In this document: in pieces, positions 1-11,545 of the stretch | How the letters are laid out: the number at the start of each line of letters is the position of its first letter | How positions within the stretch are numbered: the stretch's first letter is position 1 | Assembly (NCBI RefSeq): GCF_963259705.1 | Contig: NC_081844.1 | Location: 105,984,671-106,048,670, forward strand | DNA from: Myotis daubentonii | Lineage: Eukaryota > Chordata > Mammalia > Chiroptera > Vespertilionidae | Reading direction: 5' to 3' | Length of the DNA: 64,000 nt | Notes under the pieces: model-generated | Databases searched by the model: none | The model's input: only the letters and a program-made list of their open reading frames with translations | What the model was told of the DNA's origin: nothing | Translations under genes and position numbers: made by a program

Positions 1-1080
1 ACCTGAGTGGATAGAGCCGAGGCATGTCTGCTGCTCCTTTTCAGTCCCCCAGGAAAGCTATGCACTGTGATATCTACTCTGAAATCACTACGATGGCCAG
101 ATGCTGTGGTCCATGTAGTGGCACCCTCCTAAGTAAGGAATCTGCACCGGCACCGGAACGACAGACTCCAGCCCATGCTCGATATTAACTACCAAATGCC
201 ACGAGAACTAATGCCTGCTCCTTCTCTTGCCGAGCCTTCAGGAGGAGGTGCCCATGGGATCCTCAAGCTACACTGATCAGAGGATCGTTTCCAAAGGAAT
301 TCCAGGTGACACAGAAATGTTCCGAGGAAAAAGGGTCCCAGGGTGTCATTAAGTTTGACAAATGCTGTGTGCTGGGTGAGTGCTCTCCCGCGCCTGACCA
401 AGCCCATCCCCACCCCATTTGTAATCTACTTCCCTAAGACAGCAAAGGCTCTGTCACATCTCATAATTACAGTCAGGTTACGTTGGCTGAGCCTCGCTTT
501 CCCAAGTTTGTTGGATATGGACACCCCCTTCTTCTAGTATCTCTTAATTAACAGCTCGGCACATATTGGCAAACACTGGACTAGGGCAACAGCATGGTAG
601 AATTCCTTCCTCCTCCCACTTAACAGACAAATAAATACTCTGGGAGACAAAGGAAACGCCCGCGTTTGGTAAATACCAGATATATCTTTCCTATTCCCCA
701 TCCTCCTTCCCCGGCTGCTATGTGGGTTAGTGTGCGTGTAGGCAGAACAGCTCTGAGCAGTGATCTATTTCTGCCAGTAGGTGCCACCAACTAACACAGA
801 CTACATCTCATTTAGAAAATTATATACTTGAAGAGCTATATAAGAGGAATAAATTTCCTACTTTTAAAATGCTACAAAGTCTGTATTTTGAGTTTCATGA
901 TGAGAAATGCATATAAATGTAAAATTTTTCATACAAAAAGCTTCTTTACTCCTGAGAGGAAGCAGAAAGAAACCTACACAGGATCTGGAAGCCATGGAGG
1001 CACCCTGCCGTTCTCCCGTGTTTGTGAATGTTGGGATTTAAGACATTAAGGATGGCAGATACATAATGAAAAGTGCTACT
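1..1080. other. Unique intronic sequence
   Basis: I see no recognisable repeat, exon or RNA gene here. Reading frames are short and uninformative. Confidence 0.5.
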
Positions 1081-1084
1081 AGCT

Positions 1085-1290
1085 AACTTTATTGAGTGTC
1101 TGTACTAGGCTTGTTTAATACATTGTCTTTTAATCTTCAGACAATATATATAAGTAAATATTCCAAATTTACAGAAGAAACAGGATCAGAGAAGTAAGTA
1201 ACTGGTTAAGAGTCACACAGTTAGTAAATGAGAGATGTGACATTCAAGATCTAGGTTGGTTCGACTCAGAACTCACTGTACTTTCCATAT
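1085..1290 (+). repeat. MIR SINE (old)
   Basis: Diverged MIR core in forward orientation: TTTATTGAGTGTCTGTACTA, then a block like 'acagaagaaacaggatcaga' and 'aagagtcacacagttagtaa'. These match the conserved order of MIR. Confidence 0.6.
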
Positions 1291-1299
1291 AGAAAAACA

Positions 1300-2507
1300 C
1301 ATCTAGGTGTTTTCCAACTGCTGGCTATAGCCTACGAAATCAATTTAATAGGCAGCAACCAACATTTTTAAATAAAATGAAATTGAATCTGGGCATTCCC
1401 CTGCCCACAAAGATAAGCATGAGACAAATTACACCAAAAGGTTAAAAGGAACGAGCATAAATATACAGGAAAATTCAAATTAAAAGGAAAGCAGTCATCA
1501 TTGCAAGGAGAACCTTATTCAAGTCAAACCATTGAATAAAGAACCTAAAAAGTGATTTAAAATCACTAAAAGGCAAAATGTATAAAAAGGATAATGTGTG
1601 CTTTTATGTACTTAATAAAATACCACACAGTATATTAAGGAAAAACAAAATTTTAACACCTTTTCATATTTGACTAATCAAGTAGACCAAACCATCTGAT
1701 TTTCCATTTTTTTAAAAAATTGACAGAGCATTAGGATACAGAGGAGATCTCAAATATAATTAGAAGTCAGGTAGAGATTATTATATATTTAAGATCAGGC
1801 GAAGCAGAAAAGTCTAAATCCAGTTTGCCAATTACAACTTGCCATAACCGCCAAAGATAAGTACATAGAATAATGACAGGCAGAGGCAAAGCAAACACCT
1901 TTGTTTTGTTCTTATTAATTGCACCAAGGCCCCTAATCTAGCCTAAAATTCTTTCCCCTTACAACTAAACCTTACCAACATATTGCCGAGATAAATGAGA
2001 TCATTAGAAAGCCAAAGCATTCATTTGGAAAAAGAAGGGACGAGCTTAGACAAATAAGCAGCCCCTATCTCTAATACTAATCTTGCAACTCAAGAAGGAA
2101 GAGAGCCATGAATGCATCTATGTACACCTGATTTTTTAATACAATAGCTCTGGCTACCACTAAACTTCATCAGAAATCTCTTCTCCTCCCTCCACACGAA
2201 TATAGGGGAGAAAAACAGTTGTTTTCTTTCTACAATGTAATAAAAATAAAAATTATTACATTTAAATCCATCATAAAAATCATGTAGCAGCAAAATAATT
2301 AAGAGGACTTCGGTAACTATTTCCTTAATTTTCCTAAGGACAGTAATAGATGCTATCATGCTAGTTCTGTGTGACAGAAGTGATCTTATTGTATACAATG
2401 TATGCCTTAGTGCATCAGGGCATTCTGCTTTTACTGAATCTGATCAAAAAGAGTTACTCCAAACTGAATTAAATATGTTCCAGCAAGCATTCAATGTTAT
2501 TTTTAAA
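1300..2507. other. AT-rich intronic sequence
   Basis: AT-rich stretch with no convincing exon or boundary-defined repeat. Confidence 0.4.
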
Positions 2508-2685
2508 CTAAAGGCCTGGTGCACGAATTTGTGCACGTTGAAAGGAAATTAATTAGAAGACATATTTTAATATCACTATCGCCCTTTTTCTATAATAGAA
2601 GTGTCAACCAAATTCACGATCAACAATGACCAATCGAAACACATGCATACGATTGGCTCCAGCGAGAGCTTTATATATATTTAGA
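2508..2685 (-). mobile_element. Non-autonomous Helitron (HeliBat type), 178 bp
   Basis: On the + strand it begins with a mutated 3' terminus (CTAA), followed by the hairpin GTGCACGAATTTGTGCAC. It ends with the reverse complement of a 5' TC and the AT-rich 5' end. Flanks are A (2507) and T (2686), as expected for Helitron insertion between A and T. The interior has a different sequence from the other copies, so it is a distinct subfamily. Confidence 0.75.
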
Positions 2686-2918
2686 TAAACTTGATTCATT
2701 AGACCTGCTTTCTAATTTAGCCAAACTTTTCCTAGCCCAGTGAAGCACCCCAACTTCTCTTTCAGGTAGTTGTCAGCAACACAGCAGTAAATATCAACAC
2801 GAAGCAGATTACTATTATAGATCATGCAGGGAGAACAAAAGCTAAAATATTTAACTGCAGCAGTGTTTGACTATATTCTGTGCAGTGAGAAAACCTGAAG
2901 TCGTTTTCAAGTCCCACC

Positions 2919-3170
2919 ATTTCTTACTTCTTTCTTTTTTTTTTTTATATTTTATTGATTTTTTACAGAGAGGAAGGGAGAGGGATAGAGAGTTAGAAAC
3001 ATCGATGAGAGAGAAACATCGATCAGCTGCCTCCAGCACATCTCCTACTGGGGATGTGCCCGCAACCCAGGTACATGCCCTTAACCGGAATCGAACCTGG
3101 GACCCTTCAGTCCGCAGGCCGACGCTCTATCCACTGAGCCAAACCGGCTTCGGCTATTTCTTACTTCTTT
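2919..3170 (-). mobile_element. Ves SINE with 15-bp target duplication
   Basis: Complete Ves SINE (2934-3155) in reverse: poly-T/ATTTTATTGATTTTT tail, CT-rich region and tRNA-like head with B box GAATCGAACC. It is flanked by perfect copies of ATTTCTTACTTCTTT at 2919-2933 and 3156-3170, showing insertion by L1-type retrotransposition. Confidence 0.93.
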
Positions 3171-3384
3171 TCAGTCGTTTCTAAACTTTCTAAATCTCCG
3201 TTTTCCAGCTAATGAAAAGAAAATAGGATTCTACTGAATCTCTAATCTACCTACTCACTTCTGTGAGGATCAAACGAGATGAGGCATGTGAAAACGTTTC
3301 ACAGACATTTGGTTAAAGTGTGAAATGTTTGCACCTGGCTATAACGCAAGTCGGGTTCCTGGGCTGAAGAAACCCCAAGGAGGC

Positions 3385-3489
3385 TAGTTGCTAGGGAGAG
3401 GAAGCCGGGCATTGCTATATGACGTCATTACCCGGCGCCAACAGCCACCGTTTCCGGGCTGGACTGGGCAGTGGGCTGCATCTTGTGCC
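3385..3489 (+). promoter_or_regulatory. NUBPL: Captured NUBPL promoter with CRE palindrome
   Basis: GC-rich sequence directly upstream of the captured ATG. It contains a perfect CRE, TGACGTCA, at 3420-3427 and a TTGCTAGGGAGAGGAAG X-box-like block at about 3388-3404. If still active it would drive + strand transcription, antisense to FBXW11, inside intron 1. Activity is inferred. Confidence 0.6.
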
Positions 3490-3599
3490 ATGGGGTCTTG
3501 GCAGCCTTGGCTGCGATTTGGTGGGTGTCGCTCCAGGGTGGTGGTGGTGGGGCCCGTGTCCCACTTGGGGGAAGCCGAGTGTTACTTTGTCGGCGCCAG
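3490..3599 (+). pseudogene. NUBPL: Captured NUBPL exon 1 fragment (frameshifted)
   Basis: NUBPL is a mitochondrial P-loop NTPase that delivers Fe-S clusters to complex I. The fragment begins with an ATG (3490-3492) and reads MGSWQPWLRFGG, close to the NUBPL start. A 1-nt shift then moves the rest (…PLGGSR…CRRQ) into another frame. It ends CGCCAG followed by GT (3600-3601), matching the exon 1 splice donor. It therefore carries exon 1 and a few bases of intron 1 but no downstream exons, and cannot make NUBPL. It is antisense to FBXW11 and sits inside the Helitron at 3384-3793. Identity is from recognition, not a search. Confidence 0.82.
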
Positions 3600-3734
3600 G
3601 TCTGTGGTTCCATTTCTTTGTAAATGGCCAGTGCGTGTCACGGCAGCTCCTGAGTTGAGTGTCTGCCTGTGGTGGTCAGTGCACATCATAGCGACCAGTC
3701 AGACGGTAAGAGGGACACTTAGCATATTAGCCTT

Positions 3735-3735
3735 T

Positions 3736-3789
<54 letters not shown>

Positions 3790-3791
3790 TA
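3735..3791. repeat. (GATA)n microsatellite
   Basis: About 14 GATA units at the 5' end of the minus-strand Helitron. Confidence 0.95.
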
Positions 3792-3888
3792 GATGCCTTG
3801 AATCATATATTCAAAATTTAAGAACAGAAATGTACCAAAATTTGCAAAAAGAAATGAAAAAAAAAGGTTTAGCTCAAATAATTAATTA

Positions 3889-3890
<2 letters not shown>

Positions 3891-3969
<79 letters not shown>

Positions 3970-4159
3970 TAATATGCAAAGTGTCCCCTCGGGAGTTCGA
4001 CCAGGAGTTCAATCACTTCCTATGATGTGCGCTGACCACCAGGGTGGCATAGAACAAAGGAAGGCCCCAGGCAGCAGCCAGAAGGCCCCGATCAGCCCTG
4101 ATCGCCAGCCAGGCCTAGGGACCCTACCTGTGCATGGATTTTGTGCACCAGGCCTCTAG
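3891..4159 (+). mobile_element. Non-autonomous Helitron with expanded TA 5' end
   Basis: Forward HeliBat-type copy. It has an AT-rich 5' end swollen into (TA)n, then GGCTAATATGCAAAGTGTCC, a CCACCAGGGTGG block, the 3' hairpin GTGCATGGATTTTGTGCAC and terminal CTAG (4156-4159) before T. The exact 5' TC is masked by the TA repeat. Confidence 0.85.
3894..3966. repeat. (TA)n microsatellite, 73 bp
   Basis: Perfect TA dinucleotide run at the Helitron 5' end. Confidence 0.97.
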
Positions 4160-4350
4160 TTACAAAATAAATGAAAGTACATTACAATGCCCAAGAATTA
4201 TAAATTCAAATGAAAAATATAAAAAGGCATTGACGAAAAGCAGGAAAATAACGTAAGAGAATAAAAATGAGATAAAGAAGCAAAATAGGACAGAGATAAA
4301 GTAGTTGACATGGAAGACAAAGAAGATCCTATGTATAATTGGAGTTTCTA

Positions 4351-4374
4351 AACACACACACACACACACACACT
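4351..4374. repeat. (CA)n microsatellite
   Basis: About 11 CA units. Confidence 0.9.
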
Positions 4375-4434
4375 CACGCACTCACGCATGCACTAAAATA
4401 AAGAAACAGAAATGGCATTTAGAATTACCATCCA

Positions 4435-4640
4435 AGTTGTTCCCAAGGGCTGAATGAGAGGAAATGAGGAGTGACAACTAAAAAGGTTTCATTTTGGGGT
4501 AATGTATATGCTCTAAATTGACTGCACTAATAGTTGCACAATTCTGTGAATACACTAAAAATCAATGAATTGTATACTTCAAGTGTCTAAGTTGTATGGT
4601 ATGTAAATTATATCTTAATAAAGCTGTAATATCTTTAAAA
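4435..4640 (+). repeat. Old L1 3' end (L1M type)
   Basis: TTGTATGGTATGTAAATTATATCTTAATAAAGCTGT matches in form the 3'UTR end of ancient mammalian L1. It is heavily diverged and has no tail or duplication left. Confidence 0.65.
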
Positions 4641-5339
4641 CCAGGCCGTATGTAAAAAGGGTCTCCAGATACTAGGAAAAATTGGCCCACAGCATCAAAC
4701 TCCAATAGATAGCCTAGGAAAATTAGATTTTAAAGATAAAGAAAAAACTTCTCACAGTCTCCAGTCCCAAGTAATTTAAGAGAGAGAGAGAATGAGAATG
4801 AGAATGAGTTAGACTGGCATCAAACTACTTGAAGACAACATTCAAAGCAAGCATTAGTGGAACAGCACGCTGCAAAAACTAGTAAAGAAAGTGTAAAGCA
4901 GTGATTTTATATCAAAAGGCAATAGAAAATAGTCTTTAATAAGTAACAGGGCAGGGAATTTTGTATCTATTGAGCCCTTCTTGAGTAACAAAGAGAATAC
5001 TTGGAAAACTTTAGCAAAAAATTTAATGGTACACATTTAAGATAATTAATTATGGACTTAAGAATAAAGCAAAATGAAAATCAGGGCAGAATAATATTGC
5101 ATACATTCTGATAAAGTACAAATAATGCAACTTAAAAATTCAAAGAAGGGATCAGAAAGAAGAAATAAACTCTGATTACTGCATCGGAAATAGGTGGCAA
5201 GTAAAGAATACCATTAAAGATAGATAAAATTGTTAAGATATCAAATAAGAAACCAAGAATTAGAGGCATTTAAAAAATTATTAAGTAAAGGCTAATCAAA
5301 AGAACAAAAATACAACCTTCCTAATTTTCAAAGGAAATT

Positions 5340-6740
5340 TCCAAAATAAAAGAGCAAAGAAAACACACCCTGAAAAGAGAGAAACCGAAAGATATGCAAA
5401 ATGACATGGACTAAAAATATACTAATAGAAAACTCCCAATAAGACAGATCAAGAGAAAAAAAACTAAAGCTCAGAAGGATAAACATAATCAAGAAGGTAG
5501 GCAGATCTTAAAGATGTCAACCTTCAACCATTAACAGAGACACACGTGAAAAATTTATTAAAATTGGTCAGGTATTAGGTCACAAAGAACTAGTAACTTT
5601 CATAAAGGAGAAAAGTCAAATAATAATGGTCTCTGATCAAAAGATGATAAACTAGAAATAATTCCTATAAAAAGAATTAAAGTTTTCCTTCAACTCAATG
5701 CTATGGAACAATTTATGAAGCTCTGGCCTGAGTATCCTCTGAAGATTTGGTACAACTTCCCTGGGAAACTAGGTTGGTTTGATGCATGCTGTGGATTGAT
5801 TAGTTCTTTGGTAAGTTTCTCTATTATTTTCTTCATAACTTCTTCTTCAGCAAGACAAGTCAACATTTATAAAAATGATAGTTCACCCTAATTTGTAATT
5901 TTCGCACATGACCAACAATCACACAAAAAGCTCCTTATGGAAAAAGACAAGTTGGTACTCAAGTTGTAAGACTACTCAGAAAAGAAGGAAAAAAAAAACA
6001 GAGAAAGAAAAACTACAAGGGGAAATTAAGCCCTATAAGACATTAAAATGCACTGTAAGACACTAAAAATGAGGTACTTTTATGGTATGTAAATACACAA
6101 TTACTTCAACGTAGGGGTCGGGCAAGCCTTTTCTGTATTCAGAGGGTAAATATTTTAAACTGTGAAAGCCTACAGTTTCTGCCACGACTACTCAACTCTT
6201 CTGTTGTAGCACAAAAGCAGCCATAGACAATATGTAAATGAATGAGTGTGGACATGCTCCAATTGAACATTATTTACAAAAACAGGGCTGGGTTTGGCCA
6301 AATCCTGGTCAAACGGAACAGAATGTCCATAAATAGATCCAAGTACATATGGAGATTTAGTACATGATAAAAGTGACATCTCAGATCATGGGAACCTTTT
6401 AATAAGAAGTTCTGGGGCAAATGGTTAGCCATTTGGAAAAAGATAAAATTAGATCCATACTTAACACAATATACATGAATAGAGTCCAAATTGCTCAGAA
6501 ATTTAGAGAGTGAAACTATAAGTACTGGGAAAAGACATGTGAATTTCTTTAAAACCTGGGTGCAGGGAAATGTTATTTAACTATGAGTCAAAATTCAGAT
6601 GTAATAAAAGAAAAGATAGAAAGAATTGGCTATATAAAAATATTAAACTTTTACATAGCAATATCTTTAAAAACGCCATGAACAAAGTCAAAAGGTAAGT
6701 GAAAAACTGGAAAGAAGTATTTGTAACGTATGTCACAGAT
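5340..6740. repeat. Diverged old L1 fragments
   Basis: Patches resemble ancient L1 ORF2 and spacer sequence (for example around 5400-5660 and 6280-6730), with many stops and indels. No intact frame. Boundaries are uncertain. Confidence 0.45.
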
Positions 6741-6850
6741 GAAAGAACTTACATGCCTAAAAAAATTTTTTTTTAATTGAGGGGGTCAAAATTACCAAAG
6801 TCCCAATAGGAAAATGAGGAAAAGATATACACAGACCTTTTAACAGATAT

Positions 6851-7096
6851 AAAAAAGACCCTTAGCCCTAACCGGTTCGGCTCAGTGGATAGAGCGTCAT
6901 CGGCCTGCGGACTGAAAGGTCCCAGGTTCAATTCTGGCCAAGGGCATGTACCTTGGTTGCGGGCACATCCCCAGTAGGAGGTGTACAGGAGGCAGCTGAT
7001 CGATGTTTCTCTCATCGATGTTTCTAACTTTCTATCCCTCTACCTTCCTCTCTGTAAAAAATCAATAAAATATGTATTTTTTAAAAAAGACCCTTA
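6851..7096 (+). mobile_element. Ves SINE with 14-bp target duplication
   Basis: Forward Ves SINE (6865-7082): tRNA-like head, CATCGATGTTTCT paired motif, CT-rich region and AATAAAATATGTATTTTTT tail. Perfect duplicate AAAAAAGACCCTTA at 6851-6864 and 7083-7096. Confidence 0.93.
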
Positions 7097-7415
7097 AATA
7101 AAAGCTGTTCATACTTGTAATTAAAAGGATGCACACATTTCTTACCTAACACTGGCAAATACCCTGTCTGTGGAACAGGGAGGAAACAGGCATGCCCAGA
7201 GGAGAATTTGGCAATATCCCACAAAACTACTAAGTAGTTTTAAACTTTGATCCAGCACTACCTTCGATCCTGCATTTACCTTATGATCCAGCAACCCCAG
7301 TGTAAAGAAACTCAGAGTGGTTAGTACATTTATTTTTCAGTGACATAGATGAGCAATTCTAAATTCCACTTCCAGGAATTTTCCCTGAAGTTACACTATA
7401 ATTAGGTAACAATAT
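7097..7415 (+). repeat. Old L1 fragment
   Basis: Diverged ORF2 3' part/3'UTR-like sequence between two Ves SINEs, probably the same old L1 as the flanks. It contains one copy of a 63-bp duplicated block (7300-7362). Confidence 0.4.
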
Positions 7416-7648
7416 GAAAATACAGCCCTAGCTGGTTTGGCTCAGTGGATAGAGCATCAGCCTGCAGACTGAAGGGTCCCAGGTTCGATTCCAGCCAAGG
7501 GCATATGCTCGGGTTGTGGGCTTGGTCCCCGATTGGGGGCTTGCAGGAGGCAGCCGATCAATGAATCTCTTTCATCATTGATGTTTCTATCTCTCTCTCC
7601 AGCTCCCTCCCTCAGAAATAAATAAAAATATCTTAAAAAGAAAATACA
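7416..7648 (+). mobile_element. Ves SINE
   Basis: Forward Ves SINE (7425-7639) with the older 'GGGCTTGGTCCCC…ATCATTGATG' variant. Short duplicate GAAAATACA at 7416-7424 and 7640-7648. Confidence 0.88.
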
Positions 7649-7908
7649 TATGCACAAGGTTATTCACTAGAACACTGGTTGTAATTTTTAAAACTACAAC
7701 AACACAAAAACACTGGAAACAAACCACATGGTCATACATTAGATACTGGCTGAGTAAACTATGGTATCAAAATAATAGAGAACTATGTAGCCTGAAGCAA
7801 GAATAAGGAAGGCCTCTATGGACTGAAATAGTCATTTTCAGCGTATATTTTTAGGTGAAACAAGTGAAGTGTGAAAGAGTGTATCTGTTCATTATTGCAT
7901 TAAAAATA

Positions 7909-8144
7909 CCAGAAAGGCCCAGCTGGTGTTGCTCAGTGGTTGAGCATCAACCTATGAACCAGGAGGTCACAATTTGATTCCAGGTCAGGGCACATGCCTG
8001 AGTTGTGACTCAATCCCCATAGGGGGCGTGCAGGAGGCAGTCAATCAATGATTCTCTCTCATCATTGATGTTTCTATCTCTCTCTCCCTCTCCCTTCCTC
8101 TCTGAAATCAATAAAAATATATTTTAAAGAACAACCCAGAAAGG
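7909..8144 (+). mobile_element. Ves SINE (older subfamily)
   Basis: Forward copy (7918-8135) with a TTGAGCATCAACC head and AGGAGGTCAC block. Duplicate CCAGAAAGG at 7909-7917 and 8136-8144. Confidence 0.88.
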
Positions 8145-8699
8145 ATAAATCAGAAACTAATGAAATTTTCTAAGTGGAAATAGGATGGAAAGAATGGAAG
8201 AAGGGGAAATGACAGAAAGAATTACTTTTTGTGTTGACTTAATTCTGAGAACTATATTAAATGCTTTATATACGCAAATAAAATTAAAATCAACAAGAAC
8301 TAGGTGAGATGGAATATCAACAGAAATAAATGAACCTAAATACATTTCAAATGAATAACATAAACACATTTAATGGTAGAAGAAAACTAATCCAAGTGAC
8401 TCTTGAACTCAATAGCTAGACTATATAGCCACAAACATGTTTCAACTGTAAAGAAATTCAGTGTGGTTAGTACATTTATTTTTCAGTGATATAGATGAGC
8501 AATTCTAAAACTAATATACATTCTAGAACTGCTCAAGTAAATATACTGTGAAAAATAGGAGCTGGGTTTCTCACTGTTAGAGAAAAGAGAGTTATGAATA
8601 TGAAAAGGTTATTACCTAATAGAAGGCTAGAATGGAGACATCCCTGGGAACTTGGTTTTTAGTACATAGAAAAGGAGGGAGTCTTCTTTAATATAGAGA

Positions 8700-9680
8700 G
8701 ACTGAACTATACATACATTACCAAACACGACTGGCTAAGAGGCCTGGAAGCAATGACATCCTAAATAGCACACTAGCACACATACCGCCCAGATCTAAAT
8801 CCCATTCTTCACCAAAAGAATCAGGGACCTTGGAGAAGTGACTGACTCCAAGGCTGAGTAGGGGAAATACAAGATGAGCCTGGGGCATCTGTGTTGCAGC
8901 AGAAAGGAAGTGCTTCAAGAATTAGGGGCCAGATCACAAGAATACAGGAGCCAGCTTGAAAGGGCACCCACTGGACAAACTTTGACCGTCAAAATAAATG
9001 ATAACAACAGATGCTTCTCACTGAATAAAATAGGAAACCACAAGTCTGCTCAGATAGACCAAATGAATGAAATGAACTTTTCATGAAAGAGAACATTTAC
9101 ATCATTTCAAAGTGCCTCTCCACAAAAACAAAACACTTAATTACAAAGGAAAAAGACCTACGTTTACAGTGAAGAAAGCTGCTAGATACCACCTAGCTCA
9201 AGGAATCAAGATGACCATTCTTAGTAAAGAGATCAACCAAAACCATGTACCACCAGACAGGATGCAAGGAGAACCCAGCATTACTTTTGTGAGGTTTCTA
9301 TCGAAGATGAATAACCTACATCTAATCATAAGGAAGCAACAGACAAATCCAAATTGGCAGACATACTACAAAATAATGATCTGTAATCAAGTATCTAGAT
9401 CACAAAAGTCCAGCAAAGATTGAGAAGGAAATCTTCCGGACTGAAAGAAACTAAAGAAGTCTGACAGGTAAAGGCAACACGTCATGCTGAACTGACACCT
9501 TTGCTATAATGGACATTACTGGGACCGCAGATGGAACTGAGCAGAGACTGAGGACTGGATGCAGATGCACCGATGTTAATTTACTGAGTTGATTCTCATG
9601 TTATGATTATGTAAAATACCCTCCTTTGGAGGAAATACACACTGAAACCTTGGAGCATGAGAAAGCATTCAATCCACTTC
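8700..9680 (+). repeat. Old L1 3' region
   Basis: The stretch 9500-9660 (TAATGGACATTACTGGGAC, then TGTTAATTTACTGAG, then GAGGAAATACACACTGAA) follows the order of an old L1M/HAL1-type 3' end. Upstream sequence is compatible but diverged. Two short reading frames here (8874-9086, 9112-9423) are not credible genes. Confidence 0.55.
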
Positions 9681-9689
9681 GTATTGTAA

Positions 9690-10756
9690 CTTACAACGAA
9701 GCTTGACACGGCCTCAAAAGAAATAAAAAGCAATCTTTCAATAGATAGTTCACATTAACACCCAACGCTTCAAATTGTGGGATCAAGTCCCTAGGAAAAA
9801 GCGTGCTGCAATCTTTTGTGCCGCTTTTCACCACCACCATCAGATGATATTAGCAAACATCTCATAGTACTGAGCTCGGGCACTACAGGTCCCTGTGTCT
9901 TCCCCAGGCCATTCATACTGGATGACACCCACCCTTTCCTGTGGACGCTGCCAGATGCCCCTGAGCAATGCTGCTTTTGGCAAAGTCTTTTCTTGTCATT
10001 AGTTAGGTGACAGTTTCCTCTGCCTACCATTACTCTAATCCTAATTTTTCATTTCCTGTGGTCTTAAAGATGAAGGCTTTAACATTTGCCTTTTACTCCA
10101 AGTGACGCCTGGTTTTCTAAATGGAGGATGGGGTAGAAGGAAGGTTCCTTACAATAGGGAAATGAGTCTTCACATGCAATCTACCTACAGAGGTTGACAG
10201 CTGGTTCTTTGTATTAACAGACTGCATGGCACATAGTTGGCAGTTGGAAATTTGTACAAGATGTATGAGTGATTCTATGCTTTAAGTATTTTCGGAATAA
10301 CCTCTTTCTAATGGAATGATCTTGATTTTGAACTCTAGTCAGAGCACCCAGGCAACTCAATAGGATAGCACAGGCTGGCACAGCTGTTGTGTGTCTGGAG
10401 TTCTATTTCTTGGCCAAGCAATCCAGTAGTATGAGATCTTTTAGTAAGCCAGGCCTTAGCTGACTCAACATATACTCAAATTGCTCCGAGAGGGGAGTTG
10501 CCATTGGTAAAGAGGCTTGTGAATTTAGAATACATTAATGAATCACTTTTTTTTTTAACTGAATCACTTTAAAAAGGCTTGTTAAACTTTCCCAAAATAA
10601 TACTGTTTAATCCTAGTGAGAGTACAATGAGATGTCAACCCTATGGAAGACAGTTTGACAAGAGATATACAGCCCATCTCCTATCATAGAGCCTAAGTAG
10701 TTCAAAATGCAGGCAAACATTTTATGCACAAAGATGGTGATTAGTTTTTCAGTAAT
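9690..10756. other. Unique intronic sequence
   Basis: No repeat boundary or exon recognised. Confidence 0.4.
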
Positions 10757-11005
10757 AAAAAGTGAAGATTCTGCCGAAACCGGTTGGCTCAGTGGATAGA
10801 GCGTCAGCTTGCGGACTGAAGGGTCCCAGGTTCGATTCCGGTCAAGGGCATGTACCTGGGTTGCGGGCACATCCCCAGTGGGAGGTGTGCAGGAGGCAGC
10901 TGATCGATGTTTCTCTCTCATCGATGTTTCTAGCTCTCTGTCTCTCTCCCTTCCTCTCTGTGAAAAATCAATAAAATATATTTTTAAAAAAAAAGTGAAG
11001 ATTCT
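10757..11005 (+). mobile_element. Ves SINE with 16-bp target duplication
   Basis: Complete forward Ves SINE (10773-10989). Perfect duplicate AAAAAGTGAAGATTCT at 10757-10772 and 10990-11005. Low divergence suggests a recent insertion. Confidence 0.95.
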
Positions 11006-11162
11006 AAGCACTCAGAGAAATGACACATTTTGGGATGTTTGTAAAATACATTATATAGTACTTTCAAATTATGTTATGAGAAATTTTTAATAATAGAACA
11101 TTAACTTAACCATCCTGAACAAGTGCACAAAGCATATAAAGTATAAAATATTGCATATAAAA

Positions 11163-11483
11163 GTTGACTCTTAACAAATGCAGGTGGTAGGGGCACTGTA
11201 CCCCTGGCACAGTCAAATGTCCATGTATAACTTCTGACTCCCCCAAAACTTAGTTGTCCCTTAGTACTCGCAGGGGACTGATTCTAGGACCTCCTCGAAT
11301 ATCAAATCCGAGGATGCTCAAGATTAAAATAGAAAATGGTGTAGATCAATGTATACAGTTGACCCTGTGTATCAGCAAACTCCAAACCATGGAGAGAAAA
11401 CAGTATTGGGGGGGGGGGGGGGCCCGGAATCCATGTAAAGGTGGACCTGTGCAATTAAAACTTATGTTGTTCAAGGGTCACAA
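11163..11483. repeat. Old Tigger-like DNA transposon remnant
   Basis: The left end GTTGACTCTTAACAAATGC pairs with the right end TTGTTCAAGGGTCA as diverged inverted repeats. Inside lies MER2-like sequence (GGACTGATTCTAGGACCTCC…GATGCTCAAG). A G-run (about 11408-11422) interrupts it. Family assignment is from recall. Confidence 0.55.
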
Positions 11484-11545
11484 TCTGTATGTGTGTGCAT
11501 GTGTACATATAAAAATATATATAAAATAATCTCCACTTATAAAAC

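Larger units (their letters stand above)
3384..3793 (-). mobile_element. Helitron carrying captured NUBPL promoter/exon 1
   Basis: The right end (3655-3793) is the reverse complement of a HeliBat 5' end: a GGTGGTCAGTGCACATCATAGCGACC block, then GCATATTAGCCTTTTA, a (GATA)n expansion and terminal GA before T. The left part is foreign, GC-rich sequence matching the NUBPL promoter and first exon. The 3' hairpin and CTAG with a preceding A were not found, so the left boundary is uncertain and the 3' end may be lost. Capture of NUBPL by bat Helitrons is reported in the literature as I recall it. Confidence 0.75.

Noticed and set aside
3388..3738. 116-codon frame over the NUBPL fragment as a functional gene
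   Set aside because: It continues past the exon donor into Helitron and intron sequence and is frameshifted relative to NUBPL.
6865..6950. tRNA-gene-like A and B boxes
   Set aside because: They are the tRNA-derived heads of Ves SINEs, followed by CT-rich bodies and A-rich tails; no cloverleaf acceptor stem closes.
10613..11011. Minus-strand frame of 132 codons and similar frames at 2867-3184 and 48102-48458
   Set aside because: All are translations of Ves SINEs; the same peptide pieces recur at each SINE.
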